DNA of 41,317 nucleotides, taken from NCBI GenBank assembly GCA_010672785.1, contig JAAHFX010000012.1, positions 1 to 41,317 of the forward strand, written 5' to 3'. Under the pieces are notes generated by a model, which was not told the DNA's origin, did not search any database, and saw only the letters and a program-made list of their open reading frames with translations. The position numbers were made by a program, and so were the translations under genes. Shown here in pieces: positions 8,791 through 17,251 of the stretch. Source of the DNA: Sphaerospermopsis sp. SIO1G1 (GTDB lineage Bacteria > Cyanobacteriota > Cyanobacteriia > Cyanobacteriales > Nostocaceae). How positions within the stretch are numbered: position 1 is the first letter of the stretch; every line of letters begins with the position of its first letter.

Positions 8791-9441
8791 ATGACAAAAA
8801 TAAAACTTGCATATCCGAAAATTCCTGATAATAAAAATTGTCCATTACAAAAATGTATTGCTTTTGAAAAATACGATGGTACTAATCTGCATTGGGTGTG
8901 GGAATCTGAGTTAGGTTGGTATGCTTTTGGTACTCGCCGTGATAGATTTGATTTAGATAAGATGGGAATTGCTGAATTTAATGCAGCACATCCAGGTTTA
9001 GAAGATGCACCTGATATTTTTCTCAGAGATTTTGGTGAAACTTTAGAAAGTTTGTTTTTACAAAATCCAGATTATCAATGTCCGGAAATTACGGTGTTTA
9101 CTGAGTTTTTTGGAATTAATTCCTTTGCAGGAATGCACAAAGAAGATGATCCTAAACAACTGATTTTATTTGATGTTGAAACTGATAAAGGAATTATTCC
9201 ACCTGAAGATTTTGTTAGAGATTTTAGTAATTTTAATATTGCGAGAGTTGTGTATCGGGGTAAATTAAATGGACAATTTATAGAAAATGTCCGTAGTGGT
9301 AAATATGATGTGAATGAAGGTGTAATTTGTAAAGTTGGTACTAATTATGAGAATTTGTGGATGGTGAAAATTAAAACTTCTACTTATCTGCAAAAATTAA
9401 AAGTAGCTTTTGATAAGGATTGGGAAAATTATTGGGAATAA
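8791..9441 (+). CDS. RNA ligase family protein (nucleotidyltransferase)
   Basis: A 216-residue protein with the covalent nucleotidyltransferase signature: motif I Lys-Tyr-Asp-Gly (FEKYDGTNLHW, about residue 30), EFFGINSFAG (motif III-like), EGVICKVG (motif IV) and WMVKIKT (motif V). This order fits the RNA ligase/Rnl2-like superfamily, in which the motif I lysine is adenylylated by ATP. The ATG at 8791 is preferred; the frame is open upstream to a TTG at 8653, but that stretch has no ligase features. It is the first gene inside the nifD element, in the same direction as xisA. Substrate unknown; RNA repair or defence is inference. Confidence 0.8.
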   Translation: MTKIKLAYPKIPDNKNCPLQKCIAFEKYDGTNLHWVWESELGWYAFGTRRDRFDLDKMGIAEFNAAHPGLEDAPDIFLRDFGETLESLFLQNPDYQCPEITVFTEFFGINSFAGMHKEDDPKQLILFDVETDKGIIPPEDFVRDFSNFNIARVVYRGKLNGQFIENVRSGKYDVNEGVICKVGTNYENLWMVKIKTSTYLQKLKVAFDKDWENYWE

Positions 9442-9592
9442 ACAGACTGTTTGTAGTTAACAAATTTATTTTTGGGTTAAGTATAATCTAGATAAAAAAT
9501 TAATTCAAAATTGGCAAAACTGGTTTTGAATTTTACGTTTTGTTGTTTTGAGATGATTGAAAAAGTATTAAATGGTGAATTTACACACTTGT

Positions 9593-9674
9593 AGATCCCC
9601 CCTAACCCCCCCTTTATTAAGGGGGGAATAAATTAATCAAAGTCCCCCTTTTTAAGGGGGATATAGGGGGATCT
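9593..9674. repeat. 82-bp MITE-like palindromic repeat
   Basis: It begins AGATCCCCCCTA and ends TATAGGGGGATCT, with an internal CCCCCCTTTATTAAGGGGGG hairpin. This repeat type is scattered through Nostocales genomes. It lies 75 bp upstream of the shortened xisA, so insertion may have damaged or replaced the xisA 5' end. Confidence 0.8.
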
Positions 9675-9749
9675 GAAAATCGTTGATACACCATGAGAAA
9701 CTTTTAAAACATCATATTATTTTACTGCGATCGCTACAAATAACCCAAC

Positions 9750-11045
9750 ATGAAACCACCCTTAACTCAGGAAATACAACAGGTAAATCTGCGTTTGAAG
9801 TCTGCAAAAACCAGAGTTACCATTCGAGAATCTCATGGATGTCTGCAATTACGTGCAACCTTACCCCTGAAACCAGGTGATGCAGATATCAAGAGTAAAA
9901 AACAATATAACATCAGTTTAAATATTCCTGCTAACTTAGAAGGATTGAAAACTGCTGAGGAAGAAGCTTATGAATTAGGTAAATTAATTGCGAGAAAAAC
10001 CTTTGTTTGGAATGAGAAATATTTAGGAAAGGAAGCATTTGAAAAAGATGTATCTACTATTGGAAAACTCTTAGAACAGTTTGAAGATGAATATTTTAAA
10101 ACCCATAAACGCACAACTAAAAGTGAGCATAGTTTCTTTTATTATCATACCAGAATTAAACGTTATACCAATCCTGATGATTTAGCAACAACGGAAAATT
10201 TAATTAATGCAATTGAAAATATAGATAAAGAATGGGCGCGATATAATGCTGTGAGAGCAATTTCTGTATTTTGCCAACTTTTTAAGATTGAAATTAATTT
10301 AACTAATTATTCTAAAATACCTAATACTAACTCTCGTAATATTCCTAGTGATAAAGATATTGTAGATGGTTTTTATCAATTTTCAGAATATGAACATAAT
10401 CGTGGGAAACAAGTGAATCATGAAGTTAAAGATAGCTGGTTATTATGGAGATGGGTTTATGGAATGTTGGCAGTTTTTGGTTTACGTCCTCGTGAATTAT
10501 TTATCAATCCTGATATTGATTGGTGGTTAAGTAAGGACAATATTGATTTAACCTGGAAAGTTGATAAAAATTGCAAAACAGGAGAGAGAGAAGCATTACC
10601 TTTATATAAAAATTGGATTCAGGAATTTGATTTAAGAAATCCCGAATATTTGGAAATGTTGTTGACAGAAATTAGGAAAAAAGACCAAAATAATCATGCA
10701 GAAATTACAGCATTAATTCAACGAGTGAGTTGGTGGTTTAGAAAAATTGGTTTAGATTTTAAACCCTATGATTTGCGTCATGGTTGGGCAATTAGAGCGC
10801 ATATTTTAGGAATTCCTATTAAAGCAGCAGCGGATAATTTAGGTCATAGTGTCCAGATTCATACGAAAACTTATCAACGTTGGTTTTCTTTAGATATGCG
10901 GAAGTTGGCAATAAATCAAGCATTAATGAAACGGGATGAAATAGAATTGATTAAGGATGAAAATACAGGTTTAAAAATGGAGAATGAGAGATTGAAGTTG
11001 GAAGTTGAGAAGATGAAAATGGAGATGATATATAACAGTAATTAA
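9750..11045 (+). CDS. xisA: Site-specific recombinase XisA (nifD element excisase), N-terminally short
   Basis: A 431-residue tyrosine recombinase clearly orthologous to XisA of Anabaena PCC 7120 (VNLRLKSAKT, TYQRWFSLDMRKLAINQAL). Catalytic positions: Arg246 (GLRPREL), Lys276 (CKTGEREALPL), Tyr340-Asp-Leu-Arg343 (YDLRHGW) and nucleophile Tyr375. Alanine of the paralogues' RHAWA is Gly here. The C-terminal 40 residues look coiled-coil. An in-frame TAA at 9741 fixes the start at or after 9750, so about 40 N-terminal residues present in PCC 7120 XisA, and in equivalent form in both paralogues here, are absent. A MITE-like repeat lies just upstream. The catalytic domain is intact, so it may still be active. 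Confidence 0.93.
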   Translation: MKPPLTQEIQQVNLRLKSAKTRVTIRESHGCLQLRATLPLKPGDADIKSKKQYNISLNIPANLEGLKTAEEEAYELGKLIARKTFVWNEKYLGKEAFEKDVSTIGKLLEQFEDEYFKTHKRTTKSEHSFFYYHTRIKRYTNPDDLATTENLINAIENIDKEWARYNAVRAISVFCQLFKIEINLTNYSKIPNTNSRNIPSDKDIVDGFYQFSEYEHNRGKQVNHEVKDSWLLWRWVYGMLAVFGLRPRELFINPDIDWWLSKDNIDLTWKVDKNCKTGEREALPLYKNWIQEFDLRNPEYLEMLLTEIRKKDQNNHAEITALIQRVSWWFRKIGLDFKPYDLRHGWAIRAHILGIPIKAAADNLGHSVQIHTKTYQRWFSLDMRKLAINQALMKRDEIELIKDENTGLKMENERLKLEVEKMKMEMIYNSN

Positions 11046-11093
11046 TTGTGATTTATGTTATACTAATTATAGTTCATAGATTATTTTTCAGGG

Positions 11094-12020
11094 ATGAACT
11101 ACCAAGAAAACTCAGATTATGACACTGCATGGAAAGAGGCAATTACAGTTTATCTAGAATCATTCATAGAGTATTGCTTTCCTGAAGTTTATCAAGATAT
11201 TGACTGGTTAAAAGGATATGAAACTTTAGACACCGAATTACAAGAACTAATTCGAGATGCAGAAACAGGAAGACGTTTAGCGGATAAACTGGTAAAAGTC
11301 ACCCTGCGGAATGGAGAAAAAGCTTTAGTTCTGATTCACATAGAAATACAAGGACAGGAACAAGACGATTTTGCGGAAAGGATGTATATTTATAATCATC
11401 GCTTATTTGATCGTTATCGTCTGAAAGTTTTTAGTTTTGCAGTTTTAGGAGATGATAACCCCAATTGGAGACCAACATCTTATGGTTATAGTCAGTGGGG
11501 TTTTACTGCTAATTTGCAATTTCCCAGTGTGAAATTATTAGATTATAGCCATGATACTTTAGCACAAAGTAATAATCCTTTTGCTATCATTATTATGGCA
11601 CATTTACAAACCCAAGCTACTAGAGGTAATTCACAACAAAGATTTCAGTTAAAATTAAGTCTAGTGAAAAGACTTTATGACTTGGGTTATACCGGAGAAA
11701 TGATTCGTCAATTATTCCGGTTTATTGAATGGATGATGACATTACCCCCAATATTGCAATCTGATTTCAAGACTGAATTAAACCGTTATGAGGAGGGAAA
11801 ACGTATGCCATTTTTGACTAGCTTTGAAATTGATGGGATGATAAAAATTTCTCGTGAAAATGTGATTGAAATTCTAGAAACGCGGTTTGGGAATGTATCA
11901 GATGAGTTGAAGGATAGAATTAATTCTCTGGAGGATTTGGAGTTTTTAAAAAGTATCTTTAAACAGACAATTACTATTGCTTCAGTGGAGGATTTTGAAC
12001 AGTTGTTAGCATCGAGTTAA
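11094..12020 (+). CDS. Rpn family nuclease/putative transposase
   Basis: A 308-residue protein of the Rpn (recombination-promoting nuclease, PD-(D/E)XK-like) family common in cyanobacteria. The nuclease core is in the N-terminal half, with the LIHIEIQGQ strand (the E-x-Q signature, about residue 80) followed by FAERMYIYNHRLFDRY. The C-terminal part contains ITISRENVIEIL-type and FEQLL segments, typical of these longer cyanobacterial versions. It follows xisA by 48 bp on the same strand. Known E. coli Rpn proteins are DNA endonucleases that stimulate recA-independent recombination; whether this one affects element excision is untested. Confidence 0.8.
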   Translation: MNYQENSDYDTAWKEAITVYLESFIEYCFPEVYQDIDWLKGYETLDTELQELIRDAETGRRLADKLVKVTLRNGEKALVLIHIEIQGQEQDDFAERMYIYNHRLFDRYRLKVFSFAVLGDDNPNWRPTSYGYSQWGFTANLQFPSVKLLDYSHDTLAQSNNPFAIIIMAHLQTQATRGNSQQRFQLKLSLVKRLYDLGYTGEMIRQLFRFIEWMMTLPPILQSDFKTELNRYEEGKRMPFLTSFEIDGMIKISRENVIEILETRFGNVSDELKDRINSLEDLEFLKSIFKQTITIASVEDFEQLLASS

Positions 12021-12041
12021 GGAGATAGTTGATTATTTTTG

Positions 12042-12070
12042 GGTTGGGTGGATTTAGGTGCAACCCAACC
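12042..12070. terminator. Hairpin between convergent genes (GGTTGGGT...ACCCAACC)
   Basis: An 8-bp perfect stem lies between the Rpn stop and the convergent DUF5615 gene. There is no clear U-tract on the plus strand, so termination is possible but unproven. The same stem sequence recurs at 13494-13518. Confidence 0.45.
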
Positions 12071-12098
12071 TGATGTTAAAAAATAACGAATTATAAAA

Positions 12099-12440
12099 CT
12101 ATTTAAATGCTTCGATTTGATCGGAGTAAACATTAATTAGCTTGTGATCAATTACTAATATTTCAATCTCTGGCCAAACTCTAGCTAGAAATGAGTGAAA
12201 TTCACGTTTTCGCATATTTCCAAAACGTAAATGTACTATTTTAGGTGGAGAATAATCAACCATCAAACGATCTGAAAAATCCGCATCTTTAGTAACTATC
12301 ACCAGTTCTTTTTCCTTTGCATATTCCCAGATTTGGGTATCACTTGGGCTATTCCCTAAAATAGAAACATGAATGACAGGTAAAGATGGAGTAAATTGGA
12401 TTTTAATGGGGAGATTTTCATCAAATAAAAACCCATTCAT
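12099..12440 (-). CDS. DUF5615 family PIN-like protein (putative toxin)
   Basis: A 113-residue PIN-like protein of the DUF5615 type. Visible acidic positions are in FLFDENLPIKIQ (N-terminus), and VTKDADFSDR near residue 50, the usual pattern for this Mut7-C/PIN-like nuclease group. Its start overlaps the stop of the upstream DUF433 gene by 4 bp. DUF433-DUF5615 pairs are predicted toxin-antitoxin modules in cyanobacteria. Predicted RNase activity is inferred from family only. Confidence 0.85.
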   Translation of the reverse strand: MNGFLFDENLPIKIQFTPSLPVIHVSILGNSPSDTQIWEYAKEKELVIVTKDADFSDRLMVDYSPPKIVHLRFGNMRKREFHSFLARVWPEIEILVIDHKLINVYSDQIEAFK

Positions 12441-12661
12441 GCTATTTTTCTCACTTCATAATGATTGGCCATCAATTTGGCTGCAAATTGCATACAAGCA
12501 TAAATATCTTCTCGGTTTAAAGATGGGTATTCTTCCAAAATTTCTTCTATAGAATCACCTGCACCTAAAAATTCCATAATTGTTTGTACAGTAATTCGAG
12601 TGTTAGTAATAATCGGTTTACCGTTACAGATATCTGGATGAATAGTTATTCGCTGTTTCAT
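12437..12661 (-). CDS. DUF433 domain protein (putative antitoxin of the DUF5615 pair)
   Basis: A 74-residue DUF433 protein with the characteristic ITIHPDICNGKPIITNTRIT opening and the helix-turn-helix-like segment IEEILEEYPSLNREDIYACM. It is the first gene of a two-gene operon with the DUF5615 protein (ATGA overlap). A closely related DUF433 gene lies at 35109-35339, where its DUF5615 partner is broken. Confidence 0.87.
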   Translation of the reverse strand: MKQRITIHPDICNGKPIITNTRITVQTIMEFLGAGDSIEEILEEYPSLNREDIYACMQFAAKLMANHYEVRKIA

Positions 12662-12770
12662 AACGGTTTTTCCTTTTTATAAACCTAGTGTTAAGTAGCT
12701 AATAATATTATTTTACGGAATTGTTAGCAAATTGTCATCTTTTTTCAATAGAATATGACCAGAATTACGT

Positions 12771-13037
12771 TTGATTAATCAAGGATATGATTTTTATGAG
12801 GTGTGGTATCATTTATTAATTAAAAATCATACTGAAGCCAGATTTGAAGAAATTAGCTATGTTTTGGAATCATTTGGATATCAAGAAATTAGAACTAAGG
12901 GAAGTCATCACGCTTTTGAGAATGAGCAAGGAGAAGTCATTATTATTCCCAAAAAAGGCGGTAAAAAAGTTAAACTAACCTATATTGAAGAAATGATTAG
13001 ATTACTAGATTTGGAAAACTGGAAAGATGAAAAATAA
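12771..13037 (+). CDS. HicA-like toxin
   Basis: An 88-residue protein whose C-terminal two thirds match HicA mRNA interferases: ISYVLESFGYQEIRTKGSHH (double-stranded RNA-binding fold with the catalytic GSHH histidine), then VIIIPKKGGKKVKLTYIEEM. The start is uncertain. A TTG at 12771 opens the frame, and the extra N-terminal ~27 residues are unlike classical HicA. It overlaps the following HicB gene by 11 bp, the usual toxin-first HicAB order. Confidence 0.8.
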   Translation: MINQGYDFYEVWYHLLIKNHTEARFEEISYVLESFGYQEIRTKGSHHAFENEQGEVIIIPKKGGKKVKLTYIEEMIRLLDLENWKDEK

Positions 13038-13281
13038 TTCTCAACTTGAGCATCAATCATTAGACTATTACCTATCTTTGAAATATCCCATGTTTATTTA
13101 TCCAGAAGAGGGCGGAGGATATACAGTAATTATTCCTGATTTACCAGGTTGTATGAGTCAGGGAGACGATTTAGAAGAAGCAATACAAAATATTAATGAA
13201 GCGAGAGAGTTATGGATAGAAACTGTTTATTGTAGTGGTAAAAAACAAATTCCTTTACCTTCTAAACTCATTTCTATTTAA
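13027..13281 (+). CDS. HicB-like antitoxin
   Basis: An 84-residue HicB-type protein with the degenerate RNase H fold: YPMFIYPEEGGGYTVIIPDL, then PGCMSQGDDLEEAIQNINEA. It lacks the C-terminal DNA-binding extension of longer HicB proteins. It is downstream of and overlapping hicA on the nifD element. Expected to neutralise the HicA toxin by direct binding. Confidence 0.85.
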   Translation: MKNNSQLEHQSLDYYLSLKYPMFIYPEEGGGYTVIIPDLPGCMSQGDDLEEAIQNINEARELWIETVYCSGKKQIPLPSKLISI

Positions 13282-13318
13282 TTTTTCAAAATTCACTTGT
13301 TGATGGATACAAAACATC

Positions 13319-13406
13319 GTATTAGCAAATGATCTCATTCTAGTTACTCACAATATTCGTGAATTTTGGTCGTATTGAGGGGTTGAAATATGAAGATTGG
13401 GAATAG
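13319..13406 (+). pseudogene. VapC-type PIN toxin, C-terminal remnant with frameshift
   Basis: Translation gives VLANDLILVTHNIREF and, after one extra T in the run at about 13364-13368, GRIEGLKYEDWE then stop. Together this is the C-terminal signature of VapC PIN ribonucleases (LVTHN.REF.R..GL..E.W). No N-terminal part or antitoxin remains. A decayed toxin in the 259-bp space after HicB; the rest of that space holds no gene I recognise. Confidence 0.6.
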
Positions 13407-13493
13407 ATAAGTCGGAAGGTGAAACGATTGAAATTCCAGAACCGCTTCATTTTAAAGAAAGGGAGGAAATTCAATTTGGGAATAGATAAGTTA

Positions 13494-13518
13494 AGGTTGG
13501 GTTTTATCAACCCAACCT
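13494..13518. terminator. Perfect hairpin AGGTTGGGTT-TTATC-AACCCAACCT
   Basis: Ten-bp arms with a 5-base loop lie between convergent genes (HicB on plus, the secreted protein on minus), a place suited to a bidirectional terminator. No long U-tract is present. The stem resembles 12042-12070 and may be a repeat family. Confidence 0.5.
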
Positions 13519-13540
13519 ACAAACTACAAACTGATAGAAT

Positions 13541-14122
13541 TTATCGTAAAGTTAAAGTATAATTTTGGATTTTACCTCTTCCTACATATATTTCTTTCAA
13601 ACGTAACCATTTAGTATCAGTCGCAATAGTTTTATAATGAGGCTTAACCGTATAGATAAGACCTGTAAGTGAATCTCTCCCTCTACCTCCAGGATAGTAT
13701 TTGCGAACAATACCTTGGCTACATTTTTCCTTAACTAAATTACTTTGTACAATGTCAAACTTCTTACTACTAATACAAAAACTACTTCCTTTTTCACCTT
13801 TGTTTGGTTTCCATACTACTGAACCATCTATAGTTTTAGCATAATAATAGTAGTATTTGTTTCTACGCCATAGTTCATGACCATAAACTTGAATACATCT
13901 ACCTGGATTAATTGTATACCAGCCTCTGGCGCTCCAAGGTGCTTTCTTTGTTTTTAAACTACTTCGATTATCAATAGTATCTTGATATCCAAACACAACC
14001 TGAATTTTTTCACTGTACTTATTACATACCTTAAACCAAGCATAAGTCGGGGTTTCTTGAAGCAGCAATATTATGCTTGTACATAAGGAAGTTAATCCTA
14101 AAGATAGTAAAAATTTCTTCAT
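13541..14122 (-). CDS. Secreted DUF1036-like protein
   Basis: A 193-residue protein with a clear Sec signal peptide: MKKF, a hydrophobic stretch to residue ~21, and a likely cleavage after TYA (about residue 28). The mature part begins WFKVCNKYSEKIQVVFGYQD and contains GWYTINPGRC, a pattern of DUF1036 proteins (predicted periplasmic or extracellular, function unknown). Several cysteines (Cys in FKVCN, GRCIQV, SSFCIS, KEKCSQ) could form disulfides. It is transcribed towards HicB and divergently from the NB-ARC gene. Confidence 0.72.
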   Translation of the reverse strand: MKKFLLSLGLTSLCTSIILLLQETPTYAWFKVCNKYSEKIQVVFGYQDTIDNRSSLKTKKAPWSARGWYTINPGRCIQVYGHELWRRNKYYYYYAKTIDGSVVWKPNKGEKGSSFCISSKKFDIVQSNLVKEKCSQGIVRKYYPGGRGRDSLTGLIYTVKPHYKTIATDTKWLRLKEIYVGRGKIQNYTLTLR

Positions 14123-14278
14123 TGATTTTGAGGATTTTGTAATCAGTTAACTGGAGTTTAGTTAATCATGAGAATTAGTTTTTTGCTATCCTAAAAAATC
14201 TGATTACATCGGAACTTTCGTAACAAAATATTAACAACATTGTCCGAAAATGCCGGATAATACCTACCAAGATTAAGC

Positions 14279-14284
14279 TATAAT
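14279..14284 (+). promoter_or_regulatory. Possible -10 box (TATAAT) for the NB-ARC gene
   Basis: An exact TATAAT lies about 30 bp upstream of the NB-ARC ATG at 14314. No convincing -35 box is seen 17 bp upstream, so this is a weak call. Confidence 0.35.
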
Positions 14285-14313
14285 GGCTAAAATGCCTACA
14301 CAATATATACTTT

Positions 14314-15687
14314 ATGGACATTAAAGAAGTTTTACAATTTGCTGATGAGTTAGTTTTTGTCCAGACTGGAAAACATTTAGATGATATTCAGGATACTGTA
14401 ATTCAAGGTGTGTGGGAAGGACATACTTATGAAAAAATAGCAGCACAATGTCATCGCAGTGAAAGTCATGTCAGAGATGTAGGTTATAAACTTTGGCAAG
14501 TTTTTTCTGAACAATTACATGAAGATATTAATAAACGTAATTTTCGCTCTACTTTATCAAGGTTGCAAGTCACATCATCTCCTGTAATTATACAAAATAA
14601 TCACCATCAAAATAATACTCATAATTTTAATTGCTACTCATCTTATAAAACTAAAGATTATGATGAGAATAAACAAAATAATGATAACCAAACATCACTT
14701 CATGATTTAACCCTATCCCCAAAAATCAGCCAATTTTACGGAAGAGAAACCGAACTACAAACATTATCCAACTGGTTAATAAATCAAAATAATCGCCTCA
14801 TTTCCATTTTAGGACAACCCGGAATTGGTAAAACTACCCTGGTTAAATATTTCATTGATATAAATTTATCAAAATTCGATGTAGTGATTTGGAAAAGTAT
14901 TAAACTCTCTCACTCTTTAGATAACATCCTCACCGAAATATTAACATTTACTAATTATGAATATACTGAAAATAATAAATTAACTCAATTTTTAAATCTC
15001 CTCAATCACAAAAAATGTTTAATCATAATTGATGATATCCAAGAAATATTCATTTCTGGACAATTTGCAGGACAATATCAACCTGAATGTAAAGAATACA
15101 AAACCTTTTTTACAAAGATTGTAGAAATTGAACATCAAAGTAGTTTAATTTTAATCAGTCAGGAAAAATGTCAAGAAATGCTATCTTTGGATGAGGAACT
15201 ATATCCTGTTAAATGTTTAGAATTATCCGGTTTAAACAATACTGATATTTTCAGATCACTAAAATTACAAGATGAGGAAAGCTGGAAAAAATTGATAGAT
15301 TTGTATATGGGAAATCCTCTTTATTTACAAAATATTAGTAATGTGATTAAGAAGATATTTCAAGGAAGTGTTACTGATTTTCTGAATGAGGACTTTATCA
15401 TAACAGAAGATATCAAATCTCAACTGGATGAATTATTTAACAGATTATCACCGATAGAAAAGCAAATTATTTCTACAATATGTGAATTTTATCAACCCGT
15501 AAGTAGAGAAAAATTAAAGGAAACTTTGTCTTTATCATCTACAGAATTAATCAATGGTTTACAGTCTTTGAAAAGACGTTATTTGATTACAAATGTGGAA
15601 GGTGAAAAAACATTGTTTGATTTATCTATACTTTTGAGGGAGTATGTTAAAATTTCTTCTGCTAATAAACAAAAGGAACATGAATAA
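14314..15687 (+). CDS. NB-ARC ATPase with N-terminal HTH-like (vMAP) domain
   Basis: A 457-residue STAND-type ATPase. Residues 1-85 match the N-terminal domain of vWA-MoxR-associated proteins, a helix-turn-helix-like module (VIQGVWEGHTYEKIAAQ, then SESHVRDVGYKLW). A low-complexity Asn/His linker follows (about 93-125). The NB-ARC domain starts near residue 140 with FYGRETELQTL. Walker A is GQPGIGKTT (about 168-176), Walker B is CLIIIDDIQE (about 239-248), and LSGLN and GNPLYL follow. A winged-helix part (EKQIISTICEF onwards) ends the protein. No WD40 or TPR sensor repeats follow, so it is a short form. Such proteins occur in signalling and conflict systems; no role is proven here. Confidence 0.85.
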   Translation: MDIKEVLQFADELVFVQTGKHLDDIQDTVIQGVWEGHTYEKIAAQCHRSESHVRDVGYKLWQVFSEQLHEDINKRNFRSTLSRLQVTSSPVIIQNNHHQNNTHNFNCYSSYKTKDYDENKQNNDNQTSLHDLTLSPKISQFYGRETELQTLSNWLINQNNRLISILGQPGIGKTTLVKYFIDINLSKFDVVIWKSIKLSHSLDNILTEILTFTNYEYTENNKLTQFLNLLNHKKCLIIIDDIQEIFISGQFAGQYQPECKEYKTFFTKIVEIEHQSSLILISQEKCQEMLSLDEELYPVKCLELSGLNNTDIFRSLKLQDEESWKKLIDLYMGNPLYLQNISNVIKKIFQGSVTDFLNEDFIITEDIKSQLDELFNRLSPIEKQIISTICEFYQPVSREKLKETLSLSSTELINGLQSLKRRYLITNVEGEKTLFDLSILLREYVKISSANKQKEHE

Positions 15688-15733
15688 ACCTCAATATTTT
15701 TGATAAAATTATGAATAAATCAGGGTTTTTCAA

Positions 15734-16021
15734 ATGCACGTTATTACTCGTAAGCGGTTGAATGAATTTGCTAAAATCCATCCAGATACAAAAAATGCTC
15801 TAGCTCAGTGGTATCAATTAGTAAAAGCAAATGAATTTAGCTCCTTTATCGAACTTAGGGAAATGTTTCCATCAGCAGATCAAGTAGGTAAATTGACAGT
15901 ATTTAACATTGGAGGTAACAAAGTTAGACTCATTGCAGCAATTCACTACAACCGCCAAAAAATCTATATTCGTATAGTATTAACTCATCCAGAATACGAT
16001 CAAGGAAAATGGAAAGAATAA
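15734..16021 (+). CDS. HigB-type mRNA interferase toxin (copy 1)
   Basis: A 95-residue type II toxin of the HigB family: MHVITRKRLNEFAKIHPDTK, ALAQWYQLVK, the central FNIGGNKVRLIAAIHYN core, and YIRIVLTHPEYD at the C-terminus. It is expected to cleave ribosome-bound mRNA. Its stop codon overlaps the antitoxin start (TAATG at 16019-16023), so the pair is translationally coupled, toxin first. A close paralogue lies on the nifH element at 25029-25316. Confidence 0.9.
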   Translation: MHVITRKRLNEFAKIHPDTKNALAQWYQLVKANEFSSFIELREMFPSADQVGKLTVFNIGGNKVRLIAAIHYNRQKIYIRIVLTHPEYDQGKWKE

Positions 16022-16245
16022 TGCAAACTTTAAACATCAATCAAACTATCACAGCTTGGTCATCCATTGCCGAAAATGTTTTTGTTCCTCACACAGAAAA
16101 AGAATATGAACATTTAGTTAATATACTTGATGCACTGATTGATCAAATTGGTGAAGATGAAAACCATCCTCTCGCATCTCTGATGGAAGTAATTGGTGCA
16201 TTAATTGAAAACTATGAAAATGAACATATTCCTGAATTATTGTGA
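16021..16245 (+). CDS. HigA-like antitoxin (copy 1)
   Basis: A 74-residue acidic protein (MQTLNINQTITAWSSIAENV) that follows HigB with a TAATG overlap; an in-frame ATG 12 bp earlier lies inside the toxin gene and is less likely. It matches the N-terminal part of HigA partner proteins (VFVPHTEKEYEHLV, ENHPLASLMEVIGALIE) but ends before any clear helix-turn-helix, so autoregulation may be lost. The paralogue at 24808-25029 ends at the same point, so the short form is shared rather than a recent truncation. Confidence 0.82.
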   Translation: MQTLNINQTITAWSSIAENVFVPHTEKEYEHLVNILDALIDQIGEDENHPLASLMEVIGALIENYENEHIPELL

Positions 16246-16256
16246 ACTATAAAAAT

Positions 16257-17192
16257 ATGCTAGAAAAACTCATCCTTCATAATTTCAAAAGCCATAAATC
16301 AACAGAACTTAATTTCGATAATTCCCGATTACATGGAATTGTAGGAAAAAATAGTGCTGGTAAAACAAGCATTTTACAAGCATTGCATAGTCTATCTATG
16401 CTTACTAATTTATCATTCACACAAATATTTAAAAATGAAAAATCACCTCAATTTATTATAACAATGGGTGAAAAAAGGATGTCTATAACTGCAAGTGGTT
16501 ATTGGCAAGATAATTTTAGTAAAAAGTGGGAATTTTTCTATAGTCTTGAAGAAGAGAAAATCTATAATTACAATTCCAGCGTAATATTAAATATAGATGG
16601 ACATCAAGAGAATTGGGATCAAGATCCACGTTTTAGAAATTTATCGAAAGTTCCTCAATCTTTGAAAAACACTATTTATCTAAAATTAATAGCCTCCAAT
16701 CTCGCCAAACCAGCTTACAGTGATGAAATAACTCCCAGAGTAGAATTTGACGGTTCAGGATTAGCACCCACTTTAGATTTTCTCCGTGATGAAGCACCAG
16801 ATAAATTTCAAATCATCGAAGAAATGTTAAAAAAAATTGTACCAAATGTCAAAAAAATTGGCATCAGACGTGCAAAAGTTCCAGTCATTCGTAAACGGTT
16901 AATAGAAGTTGATGGTCGCTCTATTTCCTATGATGAAACTCAGGAAATGACGGGACAAGAAGTAGTTTTAGATATGAATACAGGTGAACGTATTCCCGCC
17001 CATGCAATTAGTGAAGGAACAATGTTAACTTTGGGATTATTAACTGTTTTGATGAATCCTACTCAACCGAATTTAGTGTTATTAGATGATGTAGAACAGG
17101 GACTTCATCCTCAAGCACAACGTCAGCTAATGAAGGTTTTTAAAGAAATCATTGTTGAAAATCCTAATCTGCAAATTATTTTATCTGAATAA
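16257..17192 (+). CDS. AAA family ATPase (RecF/AAA15-like), C-terminally truncated
   Basis: A ~311-residue ABC-class AAA ATPase beginning MLEKLILHNFKSHKS. Walker A is GKNSAGKTS (about residue 33), a signature-like AISEGTML precedes Walker B, VLLDDVEQGLHPQAQRQLM (about residue 280). The protein then ends at NLQIILSE, where relatives continue with a Thr-His-Ser-Pro switch region. The D-loop to C-terminal helices are therefore missing, and ATPase activity is doubtful. A GTG at 16242 overlapping the HigA stop is an alternative start. Related proteins occur in OLD-like defence and repair systems. Confidence 0.75.
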   Translation: MLEKLILHNFKSHKSTELNFDNSRLHGIVGKNSAGKTSILQALHSLSMLTNLSFTQIFKNEKSPQFIITMGEKRMSITASGYWQDNFSKKWEFFYSLEEEKIYNYNSSVILNIDGHQENWDQDPRFRNLSKVPQSLKNTIYLKLIASNLAKPAYSDEITPRVEFDGSGLAPTLDFLRDEAPDKFQIIEEMLKKIVPNVKKIGIRRAKVPVIRKRLIEVDGRSISYDETQEMTGQEVVLDMNTGERIPAHAISEGTMLTLGLLTVLMNPTQPNLVLLDDVEQGLHPQAQRQLMKVFKEIIVENPNLQIILSE

Positions 17193-17251
17193 AAATATTT
17201 TCTTGTCAATTGCTATTATTAAAATAATATTTTGATTTGCAAAATCCTAAT

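Noticed and set aside
9683..9880. Missing N-terminus of xisA in another frame (frameshift)
   Set aside because: The overlapping open frame does not resemble the XisA N-terminus, so a simple frameshift does not explain the short protein.
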